In this document: piece by piece, positions 10,821 through 20,463 of the stretch
How the letters are laid out: each line of letters starts with the position of its first letter
Position numbering within the stretch: position 1 is the stretch's first letter
Origin: Prorocentrum cordatum
Lineage: Eukaryota > Sar > Dinophyceae > Prorocentrales > Prorocentraceae
Length of the DNA stretch: 64,000 bases
Direction: 5' to 3'
Assembly (NCBI GenBank): GCA_963575745.1
Contig: CAUYUJ010014612.1
Location: forward strand, 284,501-348,500
Program-made: the position numbers and the translations under genes
Notes under the pieces: model-generated
Seen by the model: the letters and a program-made list of their open reading frames with translations, nothing else
Database searches by the model: none
What the model was told of the DNA's origin: nothing

Positions 10821-11254
10821 GTGCTCACCACTGCTCTCTGTCAGATCACCCAACTTACCCACAGGAGGGGCCTAGGAGGGTAGATGCTTTAAGAGAGACC
10901 CATCCAAAGGAACATGTACTTCTGGTGGAAATTCATTCGAATATCACAAGGAAAGTCACGACGTACCAAAAAAGCGCATGGGATAGCTTTGCTTTCTATC
11001 TCATAGCGCAGCTCAGCAGCGTTGAACTGCAAACCAACGCACAATGCGGCGAGGCATATACGTATGTATATGTATATACAGAGATGTGCAGCGAATGGCT
11101 TTAGCCTTACCAAAACATGGGAACTGCGTACGTTTAGTCACCATTTCGCTGCTTGCCCCAGCGTAGCAAATATCACCGCATGGCGCTACATAGCAAAGCG
11201 TAGCATAGCATGGCATTGCGTCGCATATCACCGCAGCACTAGAGAGCAATGCAC
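10821..11254. other. Unassigned DNA in palindrome centre
   Basis: No domain, array or terminal repeat recognised. A short alternating TATG/TATA stretch lies at 11,057-11,080. Positions 11,160-11,250 are again the GCAT/GCGAT word mosaic. Confidence 0.4.
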
Positions 11255-13311
11255 ATAGCGGAACAACACAGCACAACGCGCCGCAGCATCGAACAGAAGC
11301 GCGCAAAAGCACACCACATCGCATCACAACACATCACCTCTTGTAGGCTGGGTCAGGCGCGACCCGCCATACAACATCCCCCCTCTCCTGGTAACCCGGA
11401 GCTTTCGAAACCACTTCTGGCGCGGTCGTTTTGAATGTTCTGGGCCTCCAAGGCGAATCTCCTGAGAGCAGTGTCGGTGCAAGGATGTGACCGGTGCCTT
11501 GCTCGGCTTGAAGATACGACATGGCACCGGTGGACCGGTGCCCTTTTGCAGTTGGCTCACAGAGTTGAAAGGGCACCAGGCAGACTTCGCAGAACTATCA
11601 TGTGCGCCAGAGCCTCATGATCTGGTGACTCTTGGCTCAAGTTCCTTTGTCTGACATGTTTTTCTCCGACCGCAGATGGATGTCATGGCACAGTTCAACA
11701 GCCTCGAAATGCAGAGCAGCGCAGAACGTTGTATAGCACGGAGCGATGTGGCATAGCGTAACATGGGAAGCGTATACATTGAAGTACACGTCCGTGGCAT
11801 ACTTCAGCGTAGCAGGTATGACGGCATGGCGCTAACTGATAGAGCGTCACGTAGCAAGGCATGGCATCACACACCGCTCCAGCACCGTAGAGCAATACGC
11901 GGTAGCAAAAAACACCACAACGCACCACAGCATCGAACAGAAACCCGCACAAGCATACGGTAGGTTTGCGTCGTGTCGACTCGCGGCGACCCCAGCGTGG
12001 GCGTTCAAGGTTGAACGCCGCCGGCGACCCAGAATCGATCGATGTTGAACGATCGGACGTTGCGGCAGCGGCAGATCATTCAAGGTTGAACGATCCCTGC
12101 GGTGTCAAAAACCAACGCTGGGGTCGGCACGACACGAACCTGCCGTACCACATCACAGCCGTATCGCATCACACTTGGAACGAGCTCCTCAAGCAAGCCT
12201 CGCCAGGGACACGGAGTGAGCCCGCTGCAGACAGCCCCCCCCCCCCCCCCGCGGCATAGTTGAGGTCTGATGCTTGGGGGGGGGGTCTTGGGGAGGGGAG
12301 GAGGAGGAGGAAGGAAGATGGGGAGGAGGAGAAGGAGGAGAAGGAGGAGGAGGAGGAGGAGGAGGGGAGAGAGGAACGACGACCTGGACATGCGGACCTG
12401 GCAATGTCCTGAGCAAGCCGAAGCAGTTCCCCCCCGACATTGCGGAGGGGCTCCCGTTGTGCATTCTCTTGGGGGGGGTCCGGGGGGACCCCTCGAAATC
12501 TAGCCTGGGCCACGGGCGGAATGCCGGCGGAACCTGGCGGAAGTCCTGCGGCACGCGGCTTCAGGCGACACGGGCGGCCTCAGAAGGCTTCCAGAGAGGG
12601 CCCGATACGATTCAGGATCGCCCCCAAGACGCTGCCGACAAAGATCGCCCAAGATAGCCGCGAGGTGGCCCAGGACGGCCTCGACAAAGGCTAAAAAGCC
12701 CAACCAAATCGCCCAGGAGGGCTCCCATAGGACCTCCAGGAGGGCCTCCAAAGACTCAAACCATAGGTTTTCAATAGGTTTGAACGGCGTTTGCAGTCCT
12801 CGAGTTCCCGGGCTGCCGACTGTCCACGAATGCCCTGGAGGCCTCCGAGATTGCTCCAAGATGGCCCCAGATTGCCCCATGACTGTCCAAGAATGCCCAG
12901 ACGGGCTGCCGACTGTCCACGAGTGCCCCAGAGGGCCCCGAAGCGGCCCCAATGGGCCCAAGAGGTCCCCCAGAGCGTCCTGGAAGGCTCCAAGAGGACC
13001 TCAAGGCGGCCTGGAGAGGCTCCGAAGAAACCCCAAGAGGCGCATGGCCCCCCCCACACATACGCTCCCAGGAGGCCCCCAAGAGGCTTCCATGACGCCC
13101 ACTACGCCCGTACTTTGCACGTTCCGCGCGCGCACCCCGCAAAGCGAGCGGAATCCCCAAGAGGCCTCTCGGAGAGCACGCGAGCTTCCGAGAGGCGATT
13201 CTCAGGAGCGGCCCGAGACGCCCGACAAGGCTTTCCTGGGGAAGGGGGAGGCGGTGGCAAGCCAGCCCTGGGGAAGGGGGGGGGCGGTGGCAAGCCCCGC
13301 GCGCGTCGCGC

Positions 13312-13384
13312 GCGCGCGGGCGCGCGAGGGCGTCGCCGTCGTCGTCGCCATCGTCGTCGTCGCCGCCGTCGCCGCCGCCGCCGT

Positions 13385-13482
<98 letters not shown>

Positions 13483-13483
13483 T

Positions 13484-13522
<39 letters not shown>

Positions 13523-13622
13523 TCGGGCGACGTGCGTCGTGCGTCGTGCGTCGTGCGTCGTGCGTCGTGCGTCCTGCGTCGTGCGTCCTGCGTCGTGCGT
13601 CGTGCGTCGTGTGTCGTGGTCG

Positions 13623-13674
<52 letters not shown>

Positions 13675-13832
13675 TTGTCGTCGTCTCCGTGGTCGTGCGT
13701 CTTCCGTCGTCCGTCGTTTGCCGTCGTAGTCGCCGTCGTCCAGCGTCGACGCCGCCGTCGTCGTCAACCGACGCCGCCGCCGACGCGGTCGCCGCCGCCG
13801 TCGTCGCCGTCGTCGTCGTCGTCGTTCGACGT
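13312..13832. repeat. (GTC/GGC)n microsatellite
   Basis: GTC-dominated tract with GGCGTC hexamers (13,435-13,530) and GTGCGTC heptamers (13,540-13,610). Mirror image of 1,330-1,740. Long poly-Val, poly-Arg and poly-Ser ORFs run through it on both strands and are not genes. Confidence 0.9.
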
Positions 13833-13839
13833 CGTCAGT

Positions 13840-14160
13840 CGAAAGTTCTTTGGACGCTTATGGCGGCTCGTCGCCACGGCGAGACGCAGCTCGAATAACT
13901 GGCTGGGATGGACCCCCGGAGGGGTCTGGAGACCGAGGTTGAGCGGATGTTTGTCGTCGTCGGTCGTCGTCGCCGCCGCAGTCGCCGAAAGCCGTCGAGG
14001 GCCGCCGAAAGCCGCAGAGCGCCGCCGAAGGCCGCCAAGGGCCGCCGAAAGCCAAAGAGGACCGCTGAAGGCCGCCGAAGGCCGCCGAGGCCGAGGAGGA
14101 GGAGGAGGAGGAGGGGGAGGAGGAATAGGAGGAGGCAAGGAGGAGGAGGAGGAGGAGGAA
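13840..14160. repeat. Arm-specific segment with AAGGCCGCCG words and GGA tract
   Basis: Contains an apparently unique 100-bp piece (13,840-13,945), then iterated GCCGCCGAAAGCC/AAGGCCGCCGA words (13,975-14,090) and a GGA tract. Absent from the left arm, so it was gained in this arm or lost from the other. Confidence 0.6.
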
Positions 14161-14320
14161 GTAGTAGGACTTAAAAAGAGGACGGAAGGGGAGGAGGACA
14201 GGAAGAGGAAGTGGAGGAGGAGAGGAGGAAGAACAGGACCAGCAGCAGGAGGCGGAGCTGGCAACTGGATCATGCACATCGGGAGCCTACTTAGCAGAAC
14301 AGAAGCCGACTTAGCAGGAA

Positions 14321-15243
14321 CACGACCTCAATGTCGGTGCAGCGATGTTTCTGCTCCCAGTTCTGGCTCCTGCTCCAGTCCCGGAGCCGTTTATTAGCCG
14401 TTTCGGGTCGCCGTTTTTTTTTGTTGCCGCTTCCATGTTCAAGAGACGTTGTTTCGTAAACGGTGAGAAGAAAAACAACGGGCCTGCCGTTTCCGGGGGC
14501 CACTAAGGCCGCGCGGGGCACGGCGCGGCGTGGCCCAGAGCGCCCTCCAGCTCATCTCGGCGGCGAGCCTGAGACCCCAGACCCCCTCGGGTTTCGGAGG
14601 AGGGAGATGCGACACCAACACCACCAGGGGGCCCACCTCCATCGAGGAGGTCCACGATGCCTCCCCGAGCTGCCTCCCCGAGCTGGAGGCTGGAGATGTC
14701 TCGAGCGAGCGGGGGGACCACACCACCAGGGAGGCCCCCCTTGCTCCTCGCATAGCCTTGCCCTGTTGGTGTTGGCGTCGCCTTTCCTTGTTCCTAGGGT
14801 TCTGAAAAATCATGGCGGGAGGTTTTTCTACATATTCGGCCTCTCGGGGCCCTCACTGGGCCTCGGGACCGTCAACAAAGATTCAGGATGGCCCGTGGAA
14901 GGGGCCCAGACTTCTGGGGGGCCGACGCTGCGAACAAATCACGAAATCGGGGGTCTCTGGAGATCCTGGCTGTGCATTGTTTTCACACTGGGCGTTTTCG
15001 CTCGTTGTTTCGGGCCCCGGGGACCTCACAGATCGTCCAGCTCCAAAAACGGCACAGACAGATCGGGATGTTACCAGGGTGCTTCACTGTTTTTCGACGT
15101 CGGATCTCAGGGGAGCCCAGGGGGGGAGTGAAAGGGGGCGGGCCTTCTCAGAAGGCTCGGAAGGCCTCGGGCCCTCCTGGAGGAGTCTTCTGAGCCTTCC
15201 CCGAGGGCGCGGAGCATGGTTCAGAAGGCCGGAGGGCTTCTGA
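14321..15243. other. Unassigned DNA with dispersed repeats (family B)
   Basis: No coding signal. Positions 14,455-14,515 (AAACGGTGAGAAGAAAAACA, then GCCGTTTCCGG) and 14,965-15,110 are diverged copies of 27,110-27,160 and 26,420-26,520 respectively, so both regions share one dispersed family. Positions 14,600-14,650 include the ACACCAACACC word of family C (31.6 and 41.1 kb). Just upstream of the GST exon (15,140-15,260) the word CTTCTGAGAAG and relatives are repeated. Confidence 0.5.
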
Positions 15244-15267
15244 GAAGCCCCGCCGCCTTCTGGGAAG

Positions 15268-15927
15268 GCCTTCGCCTTCTCGCTTTCCCCCCTGGGCGCG
15301 CCGCCGATCATCGGGAGCCAGGGCTCCCGCAGCCCGCTGGTGAACTGGTACCTGCACGAGATCGGCCAGGCGTTCGAGATGGTCGACGCCGGCTCGGTGG
15401 ACCGCTCGTCTCCAGGCTTTCCGAACCCTTTCGGTCAGATCCCTGCGCTCCAGGACGGGGATGTCAAGATCTTCGAGTCTGGTGCCATCCTGATCTACCT
15501 CGCGCACAAGTACGGTGGGCTCGACTCCCCCGAGCTGCTGGCCGCTGTGACCAAGTGGATCGTCTGGTCGAACGCCTCCCTGGACCCCGTGGTCTTCATA
15601 GAGAACGAGCAGGGGCAAGTTCTGGACACTGGCCTCAGGGGCAGCCCGAAGCAGATAAACCGCCTCGAGCAGCTGCTCGAGGGCAAGAAATGGATCCTCG
15701 GCGACGAGTTCTCCGTGGCCGACGTGGCCATTGCGTCCTACCTGCTGTACGGCGTGATGTTCTTCCCCGACGTGAACATTGGCAAGTGGCCCAACATTGC
15801 AAGGTACATGGCGGCAGCTGCGCAGCGCCCTGCCTACGCGAGGGCGTTCGGGGAGAGGACCGCCCAGATGCTGGCGGTGAAGTGCCAGGAGGCCCCCAAG
15901 GACGACAAGCTCTTCGGCATCTTCTGA
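15268..15927 (+). CDS. Glutathione S-transferase, 3'-terminal exon (5' partial)
   Basis: Encodes a cytosolic-type GST, which conjugates glutathione to electrophiles or reduces peroxides. The thioredoxin-like domain runs from GSQGSRSPLVNW (first strand and helix, from 15,310) through NPFGQIPAL (cis-Pro loop, about 15,424-15,450) to FESGAIL, the glutathione gamma-glutamyl-binding SNAIL/TRAIL-like element (about 15,474-15,494). The all-helical C-domain has the N-capping box in GDEFSVADVAIA (about 15,700-15,735). The frame ends with TGA after KLFGIF. There is no in-frame ATG before the domain and an in-frame TGA lies at 15,241-15,243, so this is a downstream exon; an AG at 15,266-15,267 is a plausible acceptor, though the exact border is uncertain. 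GC3 is very high, unlike the surrounding repeats. The first exon was not found. Confidence 0.85.
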   Translation, partial: AFAFSLSPLGAPPIIGSQGSRSPLVNWYLHEIGQAFEMVDAGSVDRSSPGFPNPFGQIPALQDGDVKIFESGAILIYLAHKYGGLDSPELLAAVTKWIVWSNASLDPVVFIENEQGQVLDTGLRGSPKQINRLEQLLEGKKWILGDEFSVADVAIASYLLYGVMFFPDVNIGKWPNIARYMAAAAQRPAYARAFGERTAQMLAVKCQEAPKDDKLFGIF

Positions 15928-16726
15928 CCAGCGGCCCTGCGGCACTCCGCGCTTTTCTCGGGCGGCCTCGCGACAGCAGTTCCCGTTCCAGGGGGGACAG
16001 CCGAGGAGAAACAAATCACAGAGGGAGGGAGAGAGAAATAGAGAGAGAGAGAGAAGGACCCGTGTAAAGAGAAGGCGCGAGCCCCATGCGAGGCACTTCG
16101 ATGGACAAAAAGATACCGGGCACAAGAGCAGGGTCAACAGTAGTTGTTTTTTTCAGAGACTGAGAGTTCAGCAGCAGCAACAACACCAAGAAAACAAGAG
16201 TTCCCTTCGCGGAAGCCCATTTCAGGCACCCACCCAGGGATGGTGTAAGAGCGCCCAACCGCTTCTCGGGGCGTCCCGGATCAGTTTTTGATGGTCCCAG
16301 GGCCCGAAAGCGGCCCATGGAAGCCGAAATGATTACATGAAGAACGCCCTGGTCGAAAAATTCGAACCGTGGGAGAAATGGCGGCATCGCGCTCCAGCCA
16401 TAGGGTAGGAGGAGATTATCATGCAAGGGAATGACTAGACTGGGTGCGAGGCCAGGCGTAAGAGCGCAAGTGCGACACGTCGGCAAGTGGGAGCACGCCT
16501 GTCGTGGCGGGTCCAGAAGCGTTGAGGAGTGATCACCGTGAGAACTTGGCCCGGCATGAGTTACATTTGGCGCCTCGTGTGCGCGCCCTCCTATCAGGAC
16601 TCAAGGCCACCTCTGGTTGCGCTGCACCCGCTGCTTCGCTGTTGCCGTAGCCGCTTCCCTCGTCAGCACATGCGTAGCATTGGCGTGAAAGTGAGGTTGC
16701 GGGAAAGTAACGGCAATCCCTCCATC
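15928..16726. other. 3' flank of GST; GA-rich patch, otherwise unassigned
   Basis: A GAGA-rich patch (16,020-16,055) follows the GST stop and may lie in the 3' UTR or beyond. The rest to 16,726 has no recognisable gene or repeat. Confidence 0.4.
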
Positions 16727-16990
16727 ACCCAGGGTCAACCACGATGAATTTCCCAGAGCCTCAGCAGCCGCCAGGCGCTTATAGCTTGTGGGTCGTCGGA
16801 TTGTGTTGTTCGTTGACGTCAGAGTCGCGCCCCAATGCATACCGCTTGACCAACATCGTGCGCCCAGGGTAACACCACAAGCTCCACAGAACCTCAGCAT
16901 CCGTCAGCGTTCATAGGTCGTGGGCCCGTCGTATCTTTGATCGTTGCTGTCAGAGTCGCGCCCCAGGGCATATTCCTTGACCAAGTTCGG
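16727..16990. repeat. Two tandem copies of a ~130-bp repeat
   Basis: Copies at about 16,727-16,857 and 16,868-16,986 share CACAGAACCTCAGCA-like, GTGGGTCGTCGGA/GTGGGCCCGTCG and GTCAGAGTCGCGCCCCA blocks and end in CTTGACCAA. Non-coding. Confidence 0.65.
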
Positions 16991-17699
16991 GGGATTTGCC
17001 TACCTGCTGTGGGGCGGTTTCGGCCTCTATGCGGCTGCCTCAGCTCTGGATCCCACGAGTGCCGCACGACAGAGGAAGGACTATCGAGATCAGTCTGATC
17101 ATGTGATCGGGCAACTGACTGTAGCCAGCAGCTCAGACACAAGCGCGACGTTGGCGGATGCTCACCTTATTTTTAAACTGGCTACTTAGAGCGCATTGGC
17201 TGACCGTGTCTGGCCGACCGAGGTGACCATCATGAACGTAGCCGTTGACGAACGTGACTGCAACGTCAGAGGTGTGCTATCCGGGGGGCTTGTGCCAGAA
17301 TCAACACGCGGTGTTGAGTAAAACGAGCTTCTGCATGTATGGTTTACTCCCAGTCTGAGTTTGCTGGACTGACCAGTGCGTAGGGCCAGGCTTGCAGGGT
17401 CACTCGGGTGATGGCGTGGCCGGCAGCAGGGTGGGTCGTTACAAAGCCACTGATAACCGAAGGGGTGAAGGGTGTTTGGGCTGATGGGGAATCCTAGAGA
17501 GTGCTGGAACAGGTGAGAGAGGCGCGCCGCCCCTGTGCCGCTACATTGGTCGGCCCCTCTTGGAGCCTCTCCTGGCGGGCGTTTTGTGAAGGTCGCACGC
17601 AGCGCGGAACTGGGTGCAGAGCCGCGCTTCTGCAGCATGCTCAAGGCATGCGGCAGGCGTCGAGGTAGGAGAAGCGAGCTGGACGTCGTGGCGGAATCT
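16991..17699. other. Unassigned DNA
   Basis: No domain or repeat recognised. The long minus-strand ORF across it owes its length to the adjacent GGA tract. Confidence 0.4.
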
Positions 17700-18010
17700 C
17701 TGGAGGAGGAGGAGGAGGAGCAGAAGGCAGAGGAGGAGGAGGAGGAGGAGGAGGAGGAGGAGGAGGAGGAGGAGGAGCAGGAGGAGGAGGAGGAGCAGCA
17801 GCAGGAGGAGAGGAGGGGGAAGGGGATGAGGAGGAGGAGGAGGAGGAGGAGGAGGAGGAGTCGGAAAAGGAGAGGAGCAGGAGAAGGAGGAGCAGGAGGA
17901 GAAGGAGGAGGAGGAGGAGGAGGAGGAGGAGCAGGAGGAGCAGGAGGAGCAGGAGGAGGAGGAGGAGGAGGAGGAGGAGGAGGAGGAGGCGGAGGAGGCG
18001 GAGGAGGCCT
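17700..18010. repeat. (GGA)n microsatellite
   Basis: GGA/GAG triplets with GCA interruptions. Reads as poly-Glu, poly-Gly and poly-Arg on plus and poly-Leu, poly-Pro and poly-Ser on minus; not coding. Confidence 0.95.
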
Positions 18011-18133
18011 GGAGGCTGGCCTCCTGCTCCTCCGCCCGTGCCCGCGCCCCGCTCGGCGTGAGCCGTGCCCGGCCCGGGGCAGGCCTGCCCCGCTCGCGAG
18101 CCTGCCTCCGGCGGCCGCGCCGTGCCCGTGGCG

Positions 18134-18175
18134 TTCAAGTCGGGCGCGTCCCCCCTTAGAGGGGAAGTTTCGACG
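18134..18175 (+). repeat. Solo terminus of MITE family D
   Basis: TTCAAGTCGGGCGCGTCC followed by a CCCTTAGAGGGGAAGTTT-like stretch matches the left terminus of the complete MITE at 31,842-32,008. No partner terminus was found within several hundred bases. Confidence 0.55.
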
Positions 18176-18339
18176 AAAAATAGAATAATACTCCAACCAT
18201 ATTCCCAAATGGAGAAACAATACTAAACAGAATAGTCCCCCGACTATTTCCCCACATGCTTCGTGGGGTTCTGGTTTTCTTCCCTTCCGCGTCTCACCCG
18301 CGTCTCCTCCTCCTCCTCCTCCTCCTCCTCCTCCCTCTC

Positions 18340-18560
18340 CTTCTCTTCCCAGCTGCGCTGCACCCGCGGCTGGAAGAGAAGGAAAGGGAAAGCACGGCAG
18401 GCGCGGCACTCTCTCGACACCAGGAGGGTGCGCAGAGGGTGCGGTGTCTATGCGTTGCAGGCGCGCAGGGCACGGCAGGCGTGGGAATTCTCGACACCAG
18501 AGGGGGTGCACATGGGGTGCGGTCTCGGCTTCAGGCGCAAAGGGGGCCTGGTGGTTTTTA
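18340..18560 (+). repeat. Outlying copies of the 78-bp satellite
   Basis: About two and a half units of the repeat that forms the large array at 23,815-25,590 (TGCGTTGCAGGCGCGCAGGG, GGGAATTCTCGACACCAG). Flanked by CTC (18,300-18,335) and TCTC (18,625-18,670) tracts. Confidence 0.8.
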
Positions 18561-18599
18561 AGCGTGATCTTTTTCAGCTCCAGACTGGATGATTCGGCG

Positions 18600-19095
18600 G
18601 GCTTTCGGTCCTCCGAGGGTTCCACGCTTCTCTCACTCTCTCTCTCTCTCTCTCTCCCTCTCGCTCTCTCTTCTGTGTGTTTTCGTTCGTCGCGCATTCC
18701 TTTTCCTCCTCATCCTTCTCCCACATTCTCCTCATCCTCTTCCTTTACGGAACAGGATCAAGCAACACCATAGGAAAAAAACAAACCCAAAAAACAATAA
18801 AAACAATCCTCGGGAACTTCCTGGGGGGTGAAGTGGAGGGGGGAGCGTCCCTCAGGATTGTTGTCTTTGCTTTTTTTGTTTTTTTTGTTTTTTGTTGTTT
18901 TTTTGTCCTATGGTTTTGCTTGATTCTTCTCCGCAAGGAGATTCTGTTTGGGAGGAGGAGGAGAAGGAGGAGGAGGAAGGGGAGGAAGGGGAGGAAGGGG
19001 AGCAGGAACAAGGAGGAGGAGGAGGAGGAGGAGGAGGAAACGAATGAGGAGGAGGAGGAGGAGGAGGAGGAGGAGGAGGAGGCGGAGGCAGCAAA
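18600..19095. repeat. TC, T-rich and GGA low-complexity stretch
   Basis: TC dinucleotides (18,625-18,670), A-rich (18,770-18,810) and T-rich (18,865-18,905) patches, then a GGA/AAG tract (18,950-19,085). No coding content. Confidence 0.8.
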
Positions 19096-19191
19096 CGCGA
19101 GCAGGCACGCCGCACTTCGCCCGAGGCTCAAACTGCCCGCGGCGCGCCCGCGCCCACCCCACGCCACCTGCAGCGCTCCGCCCTCAGCCCC

Positions 19192-20463
19192 TTGGCATGG
19201 GAAACCCCAAGCCTGGAACGGCCGCCTACGAGAAGAAGGGGGAGCGCAACTGCGTTGTGGACAGTGATAACACCGCAGCTTACGATTGGGGTTGCGCGCA
19301 TGCGTGTTCACTCGTGCGCGCGTGACACGGCCGCAGCAATCTGCATCTCGAGCGTTGTGATTCGGAGAGGCCAAGCCCCGCCCACTTCTCCCTGCGGCAA
19401 CGTGGCCGCCATCAACCCCGCGGTGGTGCTGCCAGGTAGCCTGGGGACTTCGCTCGGCCTGCCCGGCTACGCGCCAGGCTTAACGTTCGGCGAGTCGCTG
19501 CAGCACATCGAAAACATGAAGGCGAACGACCACCCATGCGTCCACGTCAGCAGGCTGGATACGGCAGGGCAGTGCGCAATCGCCGATCTACCCGCGCAGT
19601 TCGCGACGGAGTGCAGCAAGATGATCGTGCACTTCGCGGATTACCTGGGCGACTACGAGGGCGACATCCCATGGGGAACTCTGCGCGATTGCGCGAAGAC
19701 TTGCGACTTCAAGAACACGCCCGAGCCCTTCTCCCTGAAGAAGGAGCCACCTGGCCAGTACTCCATGCAGGCGTTCGTCATCAAGAAGCCCGACGGCAAG
19801 CACGACATCCTGAAAGACGTGAACCTCCTGGGGGTGTCCACCAGGACGGATTCGTGCCTTCAGATGTGTCGCGGCACTGGCCTGATATGGCGCTACGGCA
19901 TCGAGTTTAGGGTTGGGCGCCTGGCCGTGCAGCACATGTTGGAGAAGCTGGAGGGGTACCAGTTGCGCTACCACACCGTGGTCGCGAAACCTGGCAAGGG
20001 GCCTTCCAGGAAGACGGCCGAGTGGGAGCTCAAGGCCGCGGGGTACAAGTTCACACGGGAGAAAGGGCCGCGCACGAACAATGCGAACCAATTCATGGAG
20101 TTCGCGGATCGGGAGAGCTGTCGGCCAGAGTCTCCTACGTTCGGGTGGGAGGAGGGCCGCGTCGAGAGAGCCCTGAATAACTACGCGAAGGGCAGGGCAG
20201 ACGCCAAGGGCCTCGCGATCTGGATCCCGACGCTTCGCGACTTCGAGCCTTGGTTCCTCAACAACGTGATCAAGCCCATCCTGGAAGCCGTTGGCTTTCA
20301 GGATGAGCCGCCATTTCGCATTGGACGCTTCATCGCTAAGACATCCCGCCGCCTCCCGCCAGGCCCGGCGGCGCCATGGCGCAGCATGCCGACATCAAGG
20401 AGTACCGCGAGGAGCTCCGCAAGGCAGACATCATTTCCCGCGAGGACTTCTTGCGCCTGGTGA
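19192..20463 (+). CDS. Uncharacterised protein upstream of Merlin-like transposase
   Basis: A 423-codon open frame with strong GC3 and no low-complexity bias after about residue 70, so I regard it as real coding sequence although I cannot place the family. The N-terminal 60-70 residues look like read-through of flanking DNA; Met109 (19,516) or an upstream exon is a more believable start. The middle (CAKTCDFKN, FSLKKEPPGQYSMQAF, RTDSCLQMCRGTGL) is Cys- and Lys-rich. The C-terminal part has IPTLRDFEPWFLNN. The last 40 residues overlap the next gene in another frame and look non-native (Arg/Ser/Pro-rich), so the true end is probably near 20,345, followed by a splice or a frameshift. It may be a companion gene of the transposon; this is inference from proximity only. 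Confidence 0.55.
   Translation: MAWETPSLERPPTRRRGSATALWTVITPQLTIGVARMRVHSCARDTAAAICISSVVIRRGQAPPTSPCGNVAAINPAVVLPGSLGTSLGLPGYAPGLTFGESLQHIENMKANDHPCVHVSRLDTAGQCAIADLPAQFATECSKMIVHFADYLGDYEGDIPWGTLRDCAKTCDFKNTPEPFSLKKEPPGQYSMQAFVIKKPDGKHDILKDVNLLGVSTRTDSCLQMCRGTGLIWRYGIEFRVGRLAVQHMLEKLEGYQLRYHTVVAKPGKGPSRKTAEWELKAAGYKFTREKGPRTNNANQFMEFADRESCRPESPTFGWEEGRVERALNNYAKGRADAKGLAIWIPTLRDFEPWFLNNVIKPILEAVGFQDEPPFRIGRFIAKTSRRLPPGPAAPWRSMPTSRSTARSSARQTSFPARTSCAW

Larger units (their letters stand above)
11255..14320. repeat. Right arm of large imperfect palindrome (continuous)
   Basis: It mirrors 8,640-9,527 (as 11,255-12,290) and then 1,058-2,665 (as 12,360-14,320) without interruption, so the split of the left arm by the LINE is the derived state. 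It contains a GGA tract (12,295-12,365), the CTTGGGG minisatellite (12,500-13,080) and a GTC tract (13,310-13,830). A segment at about 13,840-14,160 lacks a counterpart in the left arm. No gene is supported. Confidence 0.85.

Noticed and set aside
11618-11641. Relict dinoflagellate spliced leader (TTGGCTCAAG at 11,632-11,641; inverse at 9,137-9,146)
   Set aside because: Only 10 bases match, preceding bases do not continue the leader, and the site is mirrored in the palindrome without an adjacent gene. Kept only as a low-interest observation.
15216-16067. Alternative 283-codon frame over the GST locus
   Set aside because: It is an Arg/Pro-rich shadow frame; the GST frame carries recognisable thioredoxin-fold and C-domain motifs.
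15148-16137. Minus-strand 329-codon ORF opposite GST
   Set aside because: Antisense shadow caused by the strong GC3 of the real exon; no domain.
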